Shown here one piece after another: positions 8,036 to 17,512 of a DNA stretch of 64,000 bases; within the stretch, counting starts at the first letter, position 1, and every line of letters begins with the position of its first letter. Source of the DNA: Pseudomonadota bacterium (GTDB taxonomy: Bacteria; Desulfobacterota; Desulfobulbia; Desulfobulbales; Desulfocapsaceae). The notes beneath the pieces were generated by a model. The model searched no databases, had not been told where the DNA came from, and saw only the letters and a program-made list of their open reading frames with translations. A program made the translations under genes and the position numbers. Location: NCBI GenBank assembly GCA_018821985.1, contig JAHJKP010000017.1:26540-90539 (forward strand). The letters run 5' to 3'.

Positions 8036-9199
8036 TCACCGTCTCTTAAGGGGCTGCTGCTCAGGATTTTGCCGCGATCGAAAGTGGGGCCTATCGATCC
8101 AGTACGGAGCAGCAAGGCCGTTTCGATAGGCATCAAGTGCCTCGGGAGATGAATTGATGTGAAGATTGCTGAAGCTCCCGTCCTTGTTTTCCCAGCGTTC
8201 ATGCCAATAGACCGCTCCCTTGACCCGCGGGTATCTCGTCTCTAAATCAGCAAAGGCCTTGGTGAAAAATTCAGCCTTGCTGGCTGGAGGGAATTCACCA
8301 ACTCCCCATTCCGCCAGAATGACAGGTTTCAGGGGGTCCAACCGACAGATTTCCTGATAGGAGCTCTCCATCACATCATAAAAGGAGGCCCAGTCCTCCG
8401 AACGCAACATCTTGCCATACACACTCAAGCCGAGCCAGTCCACATAGTCCGCCCCAGGATAGTAATTAGCTATTTTATTCCAGGATTTTTGAGGCATACC
8501 ATAATGGTTGACGTGAAAACCCCAGAGAATATTTACCGCCTTCCGCGACCTGACCCGATCAACCACATACCGGTATGCCTTTTTCACCAACTCTGGTCCG
8601 GCATAAAGAGGATGTCCGTCTTTATGGCCAGTAACCCTGCCCCCGCCAAAATAGGAACCTGACCAGGGAAACCAGGTTCCGTTCATCTCAAGCCCCCAGG
8701 ACACCATAATGGGTTTGCCATAGTTCCGCGCCGCATCTGCCCATTGATCGATATAGATGTCCCACTTGCCCGCAAGGATATCGGGCAGCTTAAAACGATC
8801 CGGACGCTGATATTCCACGTAGGGTCTGTCCCATGGTGACCAGTAGATCAAGGGGATCGCCCCATATCCCGAGACAATCTTCACTGCTTTGACGGGAAAC
8901 ACCTGTTCTCCCCAGAAATTACCAAAGCCTATAATGGCAAGGTGTTTGCCGCTCATCTGCTCAAAGGCTGTTATTGCGTCAAAGGTGACATTACCCTCAC
9001 CCTCGCCAAAATCCACATACGCCCCGGTGTAAGCCCCTTTGTCCGGCATGCTCAATTCTTTCGGACCGTCGTCATTAACCCTTGCAGGTTCCTCATGTTG
9101 ACAGCCGGCGCACAGAACCCCACAGGAGAACAAAACAGCAACAAGCCAAACAACTATTTTTATGCTGATGAATGAACCCCTCGTAATCATTACCTTCAT
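8036..9199 (-). CDS. GH26-like glycoside hydrolase lipoprotein (beta-mannanase/endoglucanase family)
   Basis: I chose the ATG at 9199 because AGGTAGGA precedes it; another in-frame ATG at 9223 overlaps the upstream gene. The protein is then 387 residues with a lipoprotein signal ending at Cys33. It is a (beta/alpha)8 hydrolase of the GH26 type. The acid/base glutamate is E171 in WGLEMNGTWFPW, where family members usually have His before the Glu segment rather than Gly-Leu. The nucleophile is E297 in PVILAEWGVGE. It would cut beta-1,4-mannan or a similar glycan outside the inner membrane. It directly follows the large glycosyltransferase fusion, so a role in trimming or releasing the polymer made by that enzyme is likely. 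Confidence 0.85.
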   Translation of the reverse strand: MKVMITRGSFISIKIVVWLVAVLFSCGVLCAGCQHEEPARVNDDGPKELSMPDKGAYTGAYVDFGEGEGNVTFDAITAFEQMSGKHLAIIGFGNFWGEQVFPVKAVKIVSGYGAIPLIYWSPWDRPYVEYQRPDRFKLPDILAGKWDIYIDQWADAARNYGKPIMVSWGLEMNGTWFPWSGSYFGGGRVTGHKDGHPLYAGPELVKKAYRYVVDRVRSRKAVNILWGFHVNHYGMPQKSWNKIANYYPGADYVDWLGLSVYGKMLRSEDWASFYDVMESSYQEICRLDPLKPVILAEWGVGEFPPASKAEFFTKAFADLETRYPRVKGAVYWHERWENKDGSFSNLHINSSPEALDAYRNGLAAPYWIDRPHFRSRQNPEQQPLKRR

Positions 9200-9215
9200 G
9201 ATTCCTACCTTTCCC

Positions 9216-12200
9216 TCAAGCATTATAAGTGACCGAGGCGGTACGATCGAGTTTGCCCCAGCCGACCAAGACCCCTTTGCTCGCTTTGACTATGGCCTTG
9301 ATGACCGCATAACTTAACACCGGTCTGTAGATAAACCGCATGGGCAGAACCAGCCAGACCTGGGATAAAGGCTCCCTTTCTATGAGGCAGGCAACCGCGG
9401 CCAGCAGCAGATCGGCACAAAGAAAGATTAAAAAATAAAAATAGAGAATACCGTTAGCCGGACTCATAAACAGCGATAAAAGCAAAAAAGCATCAATAAT
9501 TGGCCCAAGCGCCACCAGCAGGATATTGAAAAACCAGGAACTTGGCAGACTAAACCAACCCAGCGCCCTGTACTTGCTATCAAAAAGCATATCCCGATGT
9601 TTCCACAGACATTGCAAGGTTCCAAAGGCCCAACGGAATCGTTGTTTAGCAAAAGCCCTTATGGTTTCAGGGGCCTCAGTCCAGGCAACGGCCCTGGAGG
9701 CATAGCAAATCTTAAAGCCACACCTGTGCAGACTCAAGGTCAGGTCAGTATCTTCTGCCAGGGTATCGGTACTGATCCCACCAGCCGCAAAGACCGCCCC
9801 TTTTTTTAAGGCGCTGACTGCCCCGGGCACGACCGTAATACAGTTCAGCAGGTGATAGGCCCTCCGATCAAGATTGAACCCGCAGGTATATTCAAGGGAC
9901 TGGAATCTGGCAACAAAGGTCTTGGGATTGCCAACCCTGGCCCGGCCTGAAACTGCACCAACGGCAGGATCAGCAAATGGGCGGACAAGCTCACCAATGG
10001 TATCCGGCGTGAATTGAGTGTCAGCATCCAGACTGATCACAATTTCGTGTTGGACAAGGTCAAACCCGGTCTTTAAGGCCATGGCCTTCCCACAATTAAT
10101 CTGCCTAAAAAGATGGATGCGTCCATCGCTTTGAGCCATCTCAGCCACAATCTCCGCTGTTCTGTCCTTTGAACCGTCATCGACCACAATCACCTCAATC
10201 TCACCTGGGTAGGTGCTGTTCAATACCGCCAGCAGCGTTTGCCTGATAACCTTTTCTTCATTATAGGCAGCGACCAGGACACTCACTGATGGATAGAGTC
10301 CTGGCAGCGGAGGCCAGGGCGGCAACCCGGCATCACCAAGCCTGCGGCTACGGATTGCCAACCAGGCCACGCTTAAGGTCCTGACAACAACCATGGCGGT
10401 CGCCACGATCATAAACGCCCAGAAGAATTGCGCCATTTTGTGGATGGCTTTGAACCCGCTTTCGCTCACCAGCCTGGTCATAGACCGCTGATTCTGAGAG
10501 ACAGAAGGCATGACCTGTTCCTGCGGGATCCCGAGCATTGAGGACAAGGAAAGAATAGTGTCTCCCCTGGCCCGTAAATAATCGATAATCCTCGGCAGCG
10601 CCTCAATCGTCTGACTCCGGTCACCGCCCGCATCATGGAGCAGAACGATATTTCCGCCCTGCTGGCGATCCCGTTTGACGTTCTCGACCATTGCCGTGAC
10701 CCCTGGCTGTGACCAGTCTTCCGGATCAATGTCTTCGGTCACGGTGATATATCCCAGTTTCTGAGCAAGCTTGACAGGCACAAGCTCTTCCGGGTCATAG
10801 GGGTTGGTGTCAGCATTATATGGGGGTCTGAAAAGGATGGTTGATTGACCGATTATGGCCTCTATCAGACGCTGGGTCGCATTGAATTCCAAATAGGCCC
10901 GCTCCTCTGAGACCAGAGCAATATTGGGATGGGTATAGGTGTGGATTCCGACCGTGTGTCCCTCACGGACAATACGACGGACAATATCGGGATATTTCTC
11001 CATATTCGCACCAACCATGAAAAAAGTGGCATTCACCCCTTTAGCCTTGAGAATATCGAGAATTTGCGGAGTCCATGTGGAATCGGGTCCGTCATCAAAG
11101 GTGATGGCAACGGCATCATTTGGCCCCATTCCCTGATGGAGAATGGTGAGGTAACTGGGGAATTTTTCATAGTGTTCAATCACCGGCTCCTCACCATCAG
11201 CATTTTTATCGGTTTCAAGCCGCCGCGACCCGTCGGCGCGCTCATCCTCCATGCTAATAAAGTTTCCCCTGCCGATATGGGCTATTGCCGCTCCGGGCCT
11301 GATGGTCTCCAGCGAAACAAGATTAGCACCGACAAGGGGCTTGGCGATATCCAGTTTCAGGACCTGCCAGATGCCGGGATCCTCCGTGCCAAGCCGCGAT
11401 ATGGCGATGCCAGCGACATGACGCGATCTTCCAACCTTGAGCTGATTTAAAAAGGTAACAGCATCCAGAAACCAGAGGGTATGAGCAGCACCCGAGTCCT
11501 CATAGTCAAAATGCGGATTATAAGTGGGGGCGTCAAAATCACAGGAGCTGAGGGAGGAGCGGCCTGCCCGGCTCATCACATCCTGAAAACGAACGGTCTC
11601 CGCCTCCTTTTCCCCCTCCGTCCAATCATAGCCATAGGAGCCGAGGGCCAAGACCCACTGCGATGGCTCGCCGTAGTCGGTCAGGGTATCAAGCCAGCCA
11701 TTGAACCATTCCCTTGAGGCAATCGGTCCTGGCGGGTCAGATTCGGAATTTTCATCATGAAGCATGGCGACAAAACGGTCGACATGTTCGGCCAGGGTAT
11801 CCAGGTCAAGGACATTCAGCCCACTTCCCATGGGCACACAGAGCCATAATTCCATGCTATCACCCTGGAGGGCCGAAGCAATTCTGGTAAGAAACACCGT
11901 CATGGCAGCCCGATAGGCAGGATCAACCTGTTCCCAGTCGATAACGACCCCGCCCGCACCCATGGCCTTCAGGCGTTCCTTGAGGTCGACGATAAACCGA
12001 TCCCGTCTGACGGCAGGCCCGTTGATAAGCCCTTCAACCGCCTCCGGCAGCCAGACCCCTTCTCTACCGATGTTGCGGAGCAGGGGGAGAAGTACAATCC
12101 CCCGACCCTTTATCAGGTCAAGAACATTCTGCTCCTGGACGACCTTGAGTTCGCCGCGACCATCCTCAACAGTGAACCAGTCCGGGCAGAGGTGGGTTAG

Positions 12201-12680
12201 GGCATCGACATGGGCCTTAAGCGAATCAAAGCTGGACGGATCCCAACTTTCATAAAACCCAAGTCTGACCTCACGAATAGAAGTGGTGTGCAGACTCAGC
12301 TCTTTTTTAAAGGGGGGCACAACGACCCTTTGGTCGGCGACGAAGGGGATTCTCGTCACGGCTTTACTATTGCCCTTGGCAAAATTCAGCCACAAGGGCC
12401 GCGGCGCCAGCAGCCTGGTCTGGTGTTCCTTGATTTGGAGGGTCTTAAGTCGAGACTTGAGTTGCTGCACCGTGGGCGGAAGGATAAAATGCGACGGCAC
12501 AAACAGAGTCTGCACGAAGAGTATCACCCCAACGAATAAAAGAAGCCCCATGACAAATATGGAAAGACGGAGCCTGGGCCAGCGTTTCCCGCCGGCATCC
12601 AGAAAGACAAAGGAATCGGTATTAGGGGTGGGGGGCGGTGAAGGGCGCGTCGACTGGCAAGTATTACCTGTCATATTCAT
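9216..12680 (-). CDS. Trifunctional exopolysaccharide protein: GH18-like + polysaccharide deacetylase + GT2
   Basis: The 1154-residue membrane protein has four parts. A membrane anchor lies at 39-60. A GH18-like domain spans about 137-445, with VVIDWEQ around D248-E250 resembling the GH18 DxE catalytic motif. A CE4 polysaccharide deacetylase spans about 510-725, with TFDDGP (527-532) and HTYTH (580-584) as metal and catalytic motifs. A processive family 2 glycosyltransferase spans about 795-1035, with DDGS (834-837), DAD (885-887), AED (975-977) and QRFRW (1013-1017), followed by membrane segments. The arrangement resembles poly-N-acetylglucosamine systems collapsed into one chain: polymerise, de-N-acetylate and cut. 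The GH26-like gene follows immediately, and a PilZ gene lies upstream. Confidence 0.9.
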   Translation of the reverse strand: MNMTGNTCQSTRPSPPPTPNTDSFVFLDAGGKRWPRLRLSIFVMGLLLFVGVILFVQTLFVPSHFILPPTVQQLKSRLKTLQIKEHQTRLLAPRPLWLNFAKGNSKAVTRIPFVADQRVVVPPFKKELSLHTTSIREVRLGFYESWDPSSFDSLKAHVDALTHLCPDWFTVEDGRGELKVVQEQNVLDLIKGRGIVLLPLLRNIGREGVWLPEAVEGLINGPAVRRDRFIVDLKERLKAMGAGGVVIDWEQVDPAYRAAMTVFLTRIASALQGDSMELWLCVPMGSGLNVLDLDTLAEHVDRFVAMLHDENSESDPPGPIASREWFNGWLDTLTDYGEPSQWVLALGSYGYDWTEGEKEAETVRFQDVMSRAGRSSLSSCDFDAPTYNPHFDYEDSGAAHTLWFLDAVTFLNQLKVGRSRHVAGIAISRLGTEDPGIWQVLKLDIAKPLVGANLVSLETIRPGAAIAHIGRGNFISMEDERADGSRRLETDKNADGEEPVIEHYEKFPSYLTILHQGMGPNDAVAITFDDGPDSTWTPQILDILKAKGVNATFFMVGANMEKYPDIVRRIVREGHTVGIHTYTHPNIALVSEERAYLEFNATQRLIEAIIGQSTILFRPPYNADTNPYDPEELVPVKLAQKLGYITVTEDIDPEDWSQPGVTAMVENVKRDRQQGGNIVLLHDAGGDRSQTIEALPRIIDYLRARGDTILSLSSMLGIPQEQVMPSVSQNQRSMTRLVSESGFKAIHKMAQFFWAFMIVATAMVVVRTLSVAWLAIRSRRLGDAGLPPWPPLPGLYPSVSVLVAAYNEEKVIRQTLLAVLNSTYPGEIEVIVVDDGSKDRTAEIVAEMAQSDGRIHLFRQINCGKAMALKTGFDLVQHEIVISLDADTQFTPDTIGELVRPFADPAVGAVSGRARVGNPKTFVARFQSLEYTCGFNLDRRAYHLLNCITVVPGAVSALKKGAVFAAGGISTDTLAEDTDLTLSLHRCGFKICYASRAVAWTEAPETIRAFAKQRFRWAFGTLQCLWKHRDMLFDSKYRALGWFSLPSSWFFNILLVALGPIIDAFLLLSLFMSPANGILYFYFLIFLCADLLLAAVACLIEREPLSQVWLVLPMRFIYRPVLSYAVIKAIVKASKGVLVGWGKLDRTASVTYNA

Positions 12681-12940
12681 TCATCTCACTCGCAAAACGT
12701 CCGGACCAGAGCCTACTCAAGAATCCTTCGTGCCCACTTCATTTTTCAGCACGGAGATGTTCACATATGAATGAAAATATTCTATTAATAACATCATACG
12801 CTTATCGCCGGCAATAAGCTATCTTCCCGTAAGGTATGGATACACTGCAGAAGGACAGCTAAAACACCCAGGACTGGATGGAGATATTTTCTAATCTTTC
12901 CCATAGAGGAAAATTTATTAAACTTCAAATCCCGGAATAA

Positions 12941-13291
12941 TCACCTTCGGCCTTCTTCCATTGCCTGCCGGCAATAATGGGTATAGACATTAAAGAGGAC
13001 AAACCATTCCATTCTGGAGATAAAGTGAATGGCAAGCCCATGTTCATCTTCTCGGACAACCTCACCCCGGATATCATCAAGAAGCAGACGGCTATGATGA
13101 CCTGTGACGATTATTTCTATCGTACAGGATGCTCCCACCGGAATACTCTGATCAATCTGTACAAACATGCCGCTGATACTGATATTCACAAGTTCAGCCG
13201 ACATAGCGTAATCAGCACCCTCTAACTTTAACGTCACATCGGTGAAAAAGGGGGTGCGGGTACACATTCTTCTTTCATTTTTTTTCTCCAT
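12941..13291 (-). CDS. PilZ-domain c-di-GMP-binding protein
   Basis: The start is placed at 13291, where GAGGTG precedes the ATG by about ten bases; a longer frame reaches 13351 but adds residues unlike the family. The 116-residue protein is a single PilZ domain. RRMCTR supplies the RxxxR motif (R8 and R12) and NISISG (36-41) supplies the [D/N]xSxxG motif, the two parts that grip cyclic di-GMP. Upstream and in the same direction as the exopolysaccharide fusion gene (gap 260 bases), it is a plausible c-di-GMP sensor for that synthase. It could also act on the type IV pili encoded elsewhere in the window. Confidence 0.85.
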   Translation of the reverse strand: MEKKNERRMCTRTPFFTDVTLKLEGADYAMSAELVNISISGMFVQIDQSIPVGASCTIEIIVTGHHSRLLLDDIRGEVVREDEHGLAIHFISRMEWFVLFNVYTHYCRQAMEEGRR

Positions 13292-13441
13292 ATCTATTTC
13301 ACACCTCATTAGCAACAACAATTCAAGGGGACAGCACAAGAAGCCATTCAAATGCCCTCAAGAGGCATCTGTCCCTCATTTTTTCATAATTATAGATAGT
13401 ATAGCATTCTAATCAATCCTTTTGTCAATCCTTCTTTTCTG

Positions 13442-13471
13442 TTGACTTTAACCAGAAGCTGACCATACAAT
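13442..13471 (+). promoter_or_regulatory. Sigma70-type promoter for the universal stress protein
   Basis: A TTGACT box at 13442-13447 is separated by 18 bases from TACAAT at 13466-13471, about 37 bases before the start codon of the universal stress gene. The match is good but was found by eye. Confidence 0.55.
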
Positions 13472-13508
13472 ACATATACACAAAAAATTCATTCCCCATC
13501 TGCCGCTC

Positions 13509-14438
13509 ATGAAAAAACAACTACTGATTGCCGTTGACGGTTCTATCTACTCCAGCCAGTCGCTGGAATACATCGCCCTCCTTTTTGCCAACAATCCTGA
13601 CATCCACTTTCATCTCATGACCTGCATCAGTAGCTGCCAGGGTGTGATCCCGGTTGCAGCCGACAGCAACAACTCCCTGCTGCCGCTCTATTCAGGAGCG
13701 GAGAAAAAAAAACAAACAGCACAATACTACCTACAGTCTGCAATAGACAAATTGATCCGCCTGCAAATCACTCCCGAGCGGATAGACTCAACGGTAGAGA
13801 TGTCAGGATATAATATTGCCGCAGCCATCCAGCGTCAGGCCGAATATCTTTTAGTGGATTGTATCCTGGTGGGCCGAAGGGGATTAAACACTCTCAGCGA
13901 AATGCTGCTGGGATCAGTTTCAACTACCCTGCTCAAAAAATGCCACCAAATTCCGCTGTGGATCATTGACGGCGAAGTCACAAATAAAAATTTTCTAGCG
14001 CCGGTAGATGGTTCTCTTCCTTCTCTGCTGGCCATTGATCATTTGGCCCATATCATGGAAGGACAGAAAGATATCACTATTTACCTCTTTCACTGCCTTC
14101 ACTTTCTGGGAAAGAAGATTGAACCAAATCCTGAATCTTTTTATCATATCTGGGACAAAGAATGGTGTGACACCCATCTGACTGGTGAGAACCACCTCTT
14201 TCATGGTCCAACGCAACTTCTCATCGAGGCTGGTATCCCCGAGAGCAATATCGTCATTTTGCCGGAGGTCTCAGACCTGGAAACAGCACATGGTATAATA
14301 CGTCAGGCCGAGAAACACCAATGCGGAACCATTGTCATTGGACGCCGAGGAGACGAAATCACCAAAGGGATTCTGGGCGGTGTCTCTGATCGTACTATCA
14401 AACACGCCCAGGATATCGCCCTTTGGGTAGTCGGATAA
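13509..14438 (+). CDS. Tandem-domain universal stress protein (UspA family)
   Basis: The 309-residue cytoplasmic protein contains two Usp domains in tandem. Each ends in the nucleotide-binding glycine pattern: GRRGLNTLSEMLLGSVS in the first half and GRRGDEITKGILGGVS at the C-terminus. The first strand reads QLLIAVDGS and the second half starts NFLAPVDGS. Such double Usp proteins usually bind ATP or AMP and are induced under energy or redox stress. It is a single gene with its own promoter, and converges with the M16 protease gene 33 bases downstream. Confidence 0.92.
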   Translation: MKKQLLIAVDGSIYSSQSLEYIALLFANNPDIHFHLMTCISSCQGVIPVAADSNNSLLPLYSGAEKKKQTAQYYLQSAIDKLIRLQITPERIDSTVEMSGYNIAAAIQRQAEYLLVDCILVGRRGLNTLSEMLLGSVSTTLLKKCHQIPLWIIDGEVTNKNFLAPVDGSLPSLLAIDHLAHIMEGQKDITIYLFHCLHFLGKKIEPNPESFYHIWDKEWCDTHLTGENHLFHGPTQLLIEAGIPESNIVILPEVSDLETAHGIIRQAEKHQCGTIVIGRRGDEITKGILGGVSDRTIKHAQDIALWVVG

Positions 14439-14471
14439 GAGCTGAATCCTCTATCATCTTTTTTATATTCC

Positions 14472-17318
14472 CTACTTTACAGGAACGACCATAACCCTGG
14501 CAGCCTTGGCGGGATCAAGATAATCACTGGCCAGAGCGGACAGTTGCTCCTTGGTCACTGATTCAAATGCAGATAAAATCGTTGTCGGCCACTTGAGCTG
14601 TTGCGGATATCTCGATGACAGGGCAAGGACCGAATTCAACCAGTACCCGTTGGCTCGAATCATGTCCTTAAGCGAAGTAAGCATGGGCGCTCTGGCCCGT
14701 TCCAATTCCTCGGCGCTCACCCCGGATTTCCATAAGTCGCTGGCCACCTGCACGACTTCTCGACTGACATCCTCAATCTGAACTGGAGCCACAATTAACT
14801 GAGCCCGCAAGACACCATAGCCGGGATAAACTCTGCTGGGTTGGTTGAAAACTTGCGGAGAATAGGTCGCTCCCAGTTTTTCACGAATAACCTTACGCAA
14901 TCGATCGGAAAAAACCTCCGTCAGCAGATACAGTCTTCGAGTTCGCTCTATATCCCAGAAATCAGCAGTGGGCCAGGCCACCACCAACATGGCCTTGTCA
15001 ATAGATGATGGAGCGGTAAGCCTTAAAATTTCTCCTGCCGGGAAATGAATTTGTGGTGCTGACGTTTCACTCTGCTCCCTTTTGGCCAGCGGCGCAAGAT
15101 ACTCTCTGGCCAGATCACGCACTCGCTGCAGATCAAAGTCACCGACCAGTGAGACCTCAAGCCCCCCTGACAACATGGCAGGCTCCACCCAGGCACGAAT
15201 CTGAACCGGTGTCAGAGTGGAAAATTCCTGCCAGGAAGGCAGCCCAAAGGCTTTATTTCCTCCCGCCAGAAACGACTCTCCCGATAGTTCCATGGACCCG
15301 CTCACATCACTGGCCATCTGTTCATACATCTGCCGAAATCCCTGCATGGCCATGGTATAGGCGTCCTCTCGCACGACAGGATCGGCAAACTGCGCCTGCA
15401 GGAGCTGAAAGAGCTGCTCAATATCCTTATTGACTGCCGTCCCCTTCCAGGAAAAACTGGCCTCGTTGACCTTGAAATCAAGTTTGACCGTGCTGCCCGC
15501 AAAGATCCGTTCGAGATCCGATTTGGTGAATTTCGCGGTCCCGGAATCATTAACCACCCGTTCCGCCAACACGGCAAGACCAGGACGAGGTTCTCCCTGC
15601 CTGCCATTGCCGAAATGAGCCGCAACCTGCACTTCATTCTCCTGAAACTTCGTCTGTTTCAGATTAACAATTACACCGTTGGCAAAAACAATTCGCTCAG
15701 CCTGAACCTCAGGCAGAAGCTGCTCCCGAGCAGGCCTTGTATCAGCAACAAGATGAAGATAGGGAAAGACCAGATCGCTTGCAACCTGCGGAGGGTTCAC
15801 CTTTTGGGCAGAAACTGACTGATAAATATCTTTGATCTGCGACCGGGGATCTTTCTCTGCAAGATCGGCATTACCGACAACCTGAATCAACCTCGCCTGG
15901 TGACTCCATATTCTTTGAAAGGCGACATGAAGTTCTTCCGCCTTCATCCCCGCAATCACCGGAGACAACGCGTCCCTTTCCTGTTGTGGGGACATTAAAA
16001 CCTTATTCCTGTTCAGCCTGCTTATCAGATCCGCCGCCAGTTTCTGACTGTCGCGGGTTGCAGCTGTCAGCACTGCGGAATCCAGTTCCGAGAGCATCTC
16101 TTTTTTCACCCGCCGGAGTTCCTGCTCCGTGAAACCATACTTCAGGGTCTGGCGCAAGACCTGTTCAACCGCCCCGAGAGTCGATTGCCACTTTCCCGGA
16201 TCTGTTTTGGCACTGATCATGCCATAGCCGATCCGCCCGAGAAACATACCGGCATACGCCTCTCCCTCCGTAAAGGGGGTATCCTTTTTTTCCAGAAGCC
16301 GATCCAGCCGATGCTGAACAATACGGCCCGCAGCAGCTTCATAAGTCTCGCGCGTTTGCAAGGCAAGAGAATCATTTTCCTCCAGCTCATTCCACACGGT
16401 TTCAATGGTAACCTCAGTAAAGCCCATTTCCGGTTCATGATGATAAAAAAATTCCGTCCCCGTATGGTGCACTTGCCCCAAATCCGGACAAACTGGCGTT
16501 ACTCCTTCACCACGAAGGCTCTTGAAACGATTACGAATCACCGGCTCCGCCAGCACCGGATCAAAATCACCTACCATCACCAGGATCATCTTCTCCGGTC
16601 GGTACCAGGAATTATAAAAAGTCTTCATCGTCCCACGATCGGCCTTGTTCAAGGTTTCAAGGACACCGATAGGCATACGCTCAGGAATCATGCTCCCATG
16701 CATAGTAAAGGCCATACCTGCTTCATGGCTTCGATACTCGACCGAATCACGGGCCCGTTTTTCCGAAAGGATAACTCCGCGCTCACGATTGATCTCTGTT
16801 TCTGACAACAAGGCGCCACGGGCATAATCAGCCATGACCAGAAGTCCTTTTCCTATCTGTTCACGACTGGCCCCCGGCAAGAGGATATGGTACACTGTCT
16901 CATCAAAACTAGTATGGGCGTTGGTGTCTCCACCGAAACTCATCCCTATGGACTGAAAATAATCAACCAGGGATCCCGCTGGGAAATGAGTTGACCCATT
17001 AAAAACCATATGTTCAAGGAAATGAGCAATTCCCCGCTGCTCATCAGTCTCATACAGCGATCCAGCCTGAATATCAAGATAGACACCCACCCTCCCCTTC
17101 GGCTCTTGATTTTTAAACAGAACATAGCGAAAGCCATTGTCCAGCCGTCCAAAGATCAAGGTCGGATCCGGGGCAAGATCACTCTTTTCATGGGGCCAGG
17201 TCGTACTCAAACAACGCTGATCCTGGGAGCCATTTCCTTGAAGCTCTTTAGAAAATCCTGGTTCTAAAGAAAAGAGCAGAACAAGAGATAAAAAAAACAG
17301 CGTATTAATCCACTTCAT
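14472..17318 (-). CDS. M16 family zinc metalloprotease (PqqL/pitrilysin-like), exported
   Basis: The 948-residue protein has a signal sequence (1-23, ending GFSK). It has the four homologous domains of M16 peptidases. The inverted zinc motif HFLEH is at 99-103, with the third ligand probably E179 in NRERGVILSEK. The second half (from about 500) lacks a zinc motif, as is usual, and includes the R/Y-type substrate region near YSPQVF. Length and export fit periplasmic peptide-degrading PqqL-like enzymes rather than the 400-residue processing-peptidase type. It stands alone, convergent with the stress protein gene. Confidence 0.92.
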   Translation of the reverse strand: MKWINTLFFLSLVLLFSLEPGFSKELQGNGSQDQRCLSTTWPHEKSDLAPDPTLIFGRLDNGFRYVLFKNQEPKGRVGVYLDIQAGSLYETDEQRGIAHFLEHMVFNGSTHFPAGSLVDYFQSIGMSFGGDTNAHTSFDETVYHILLPGASREQIGKGLLVMADYARGALLSETEINRERGVILSEKRARDSVEYRSHEAGMAFTMHGSMIPERMPIGVLETLNKADRGTMKTFYNSWYRPEKMILVMVGDFDPVLAEPVIRNRFKSLRGEGVTPVCPDLGQVHHTGTEFFYHHEPEMGFTEVTIETVWNELEENDSLALQTRETYEAAAGRIVQHRLDRLLEKKDTPFTEGEAYAGMFLGRIGYGMISAKTDPGKWQSTLGAVEQVLRQTLKYGFTEQELRRVKKEMLSELDSAVLTAATRDSQKLAADLISRLNRNKVLMSPQQERDALSPVIAGMKAEELHVAFQRIWSHQARLIQVVGNADLAEKDPRSQIKDIYQSVSAQKVNPPQVASDLVFPYLHLVADTRPAREQLLPEVQAERIVFANGVIVNLKQTKFQENEVQVAAHFGNGRQGEPRPGLAVLAERVVNDSGTAKFTKSDLERIFAGSTVKLDFKVNEASFSWKGTAVNKDIEQLFQLLQAQFADPVVREDAYTMAMQGFRQMYEQMASDVSGSMELSGESFLAGGNKAFGLPSWQEFSTLTPVQIRAWVEPAMLSGGLEVSLVGDFDLQRVRDLAREYLAPLAKREQSETSAPQIHFPAGEILRLTAPSSIDKAMLVVAWPTADFWDIERTRRLYLLTEVFSDRLRKVIREKLGATYSPQVFNQPSRVYPGYGVLRAQLIVAPVQIEDVSREVVQVASDLWKSGVSAEELERARAPMLTSLKDMIRANGYWLNSVLALSSRYPQQLKWPTTILSAFESVTKEQLSALASDYLDPAKAARVMVVPVK

Positions 17319-17512
17319 TATTACACCTTGCAGAACAGATTCATGGACGTTAGATATTATTATCAGCTTAAAAATGAGATTTAACTCTATATCCTGCTCA
17401 CGGAATTACAAGAGAAGAAATCCTTCTCAAGCCCTGTCATCACGACAGATACGGCATGTACCCATTACGGCGACCATAGAGCAAAGGTCAGACAACCAAA
17501 GGAGACTACGCC

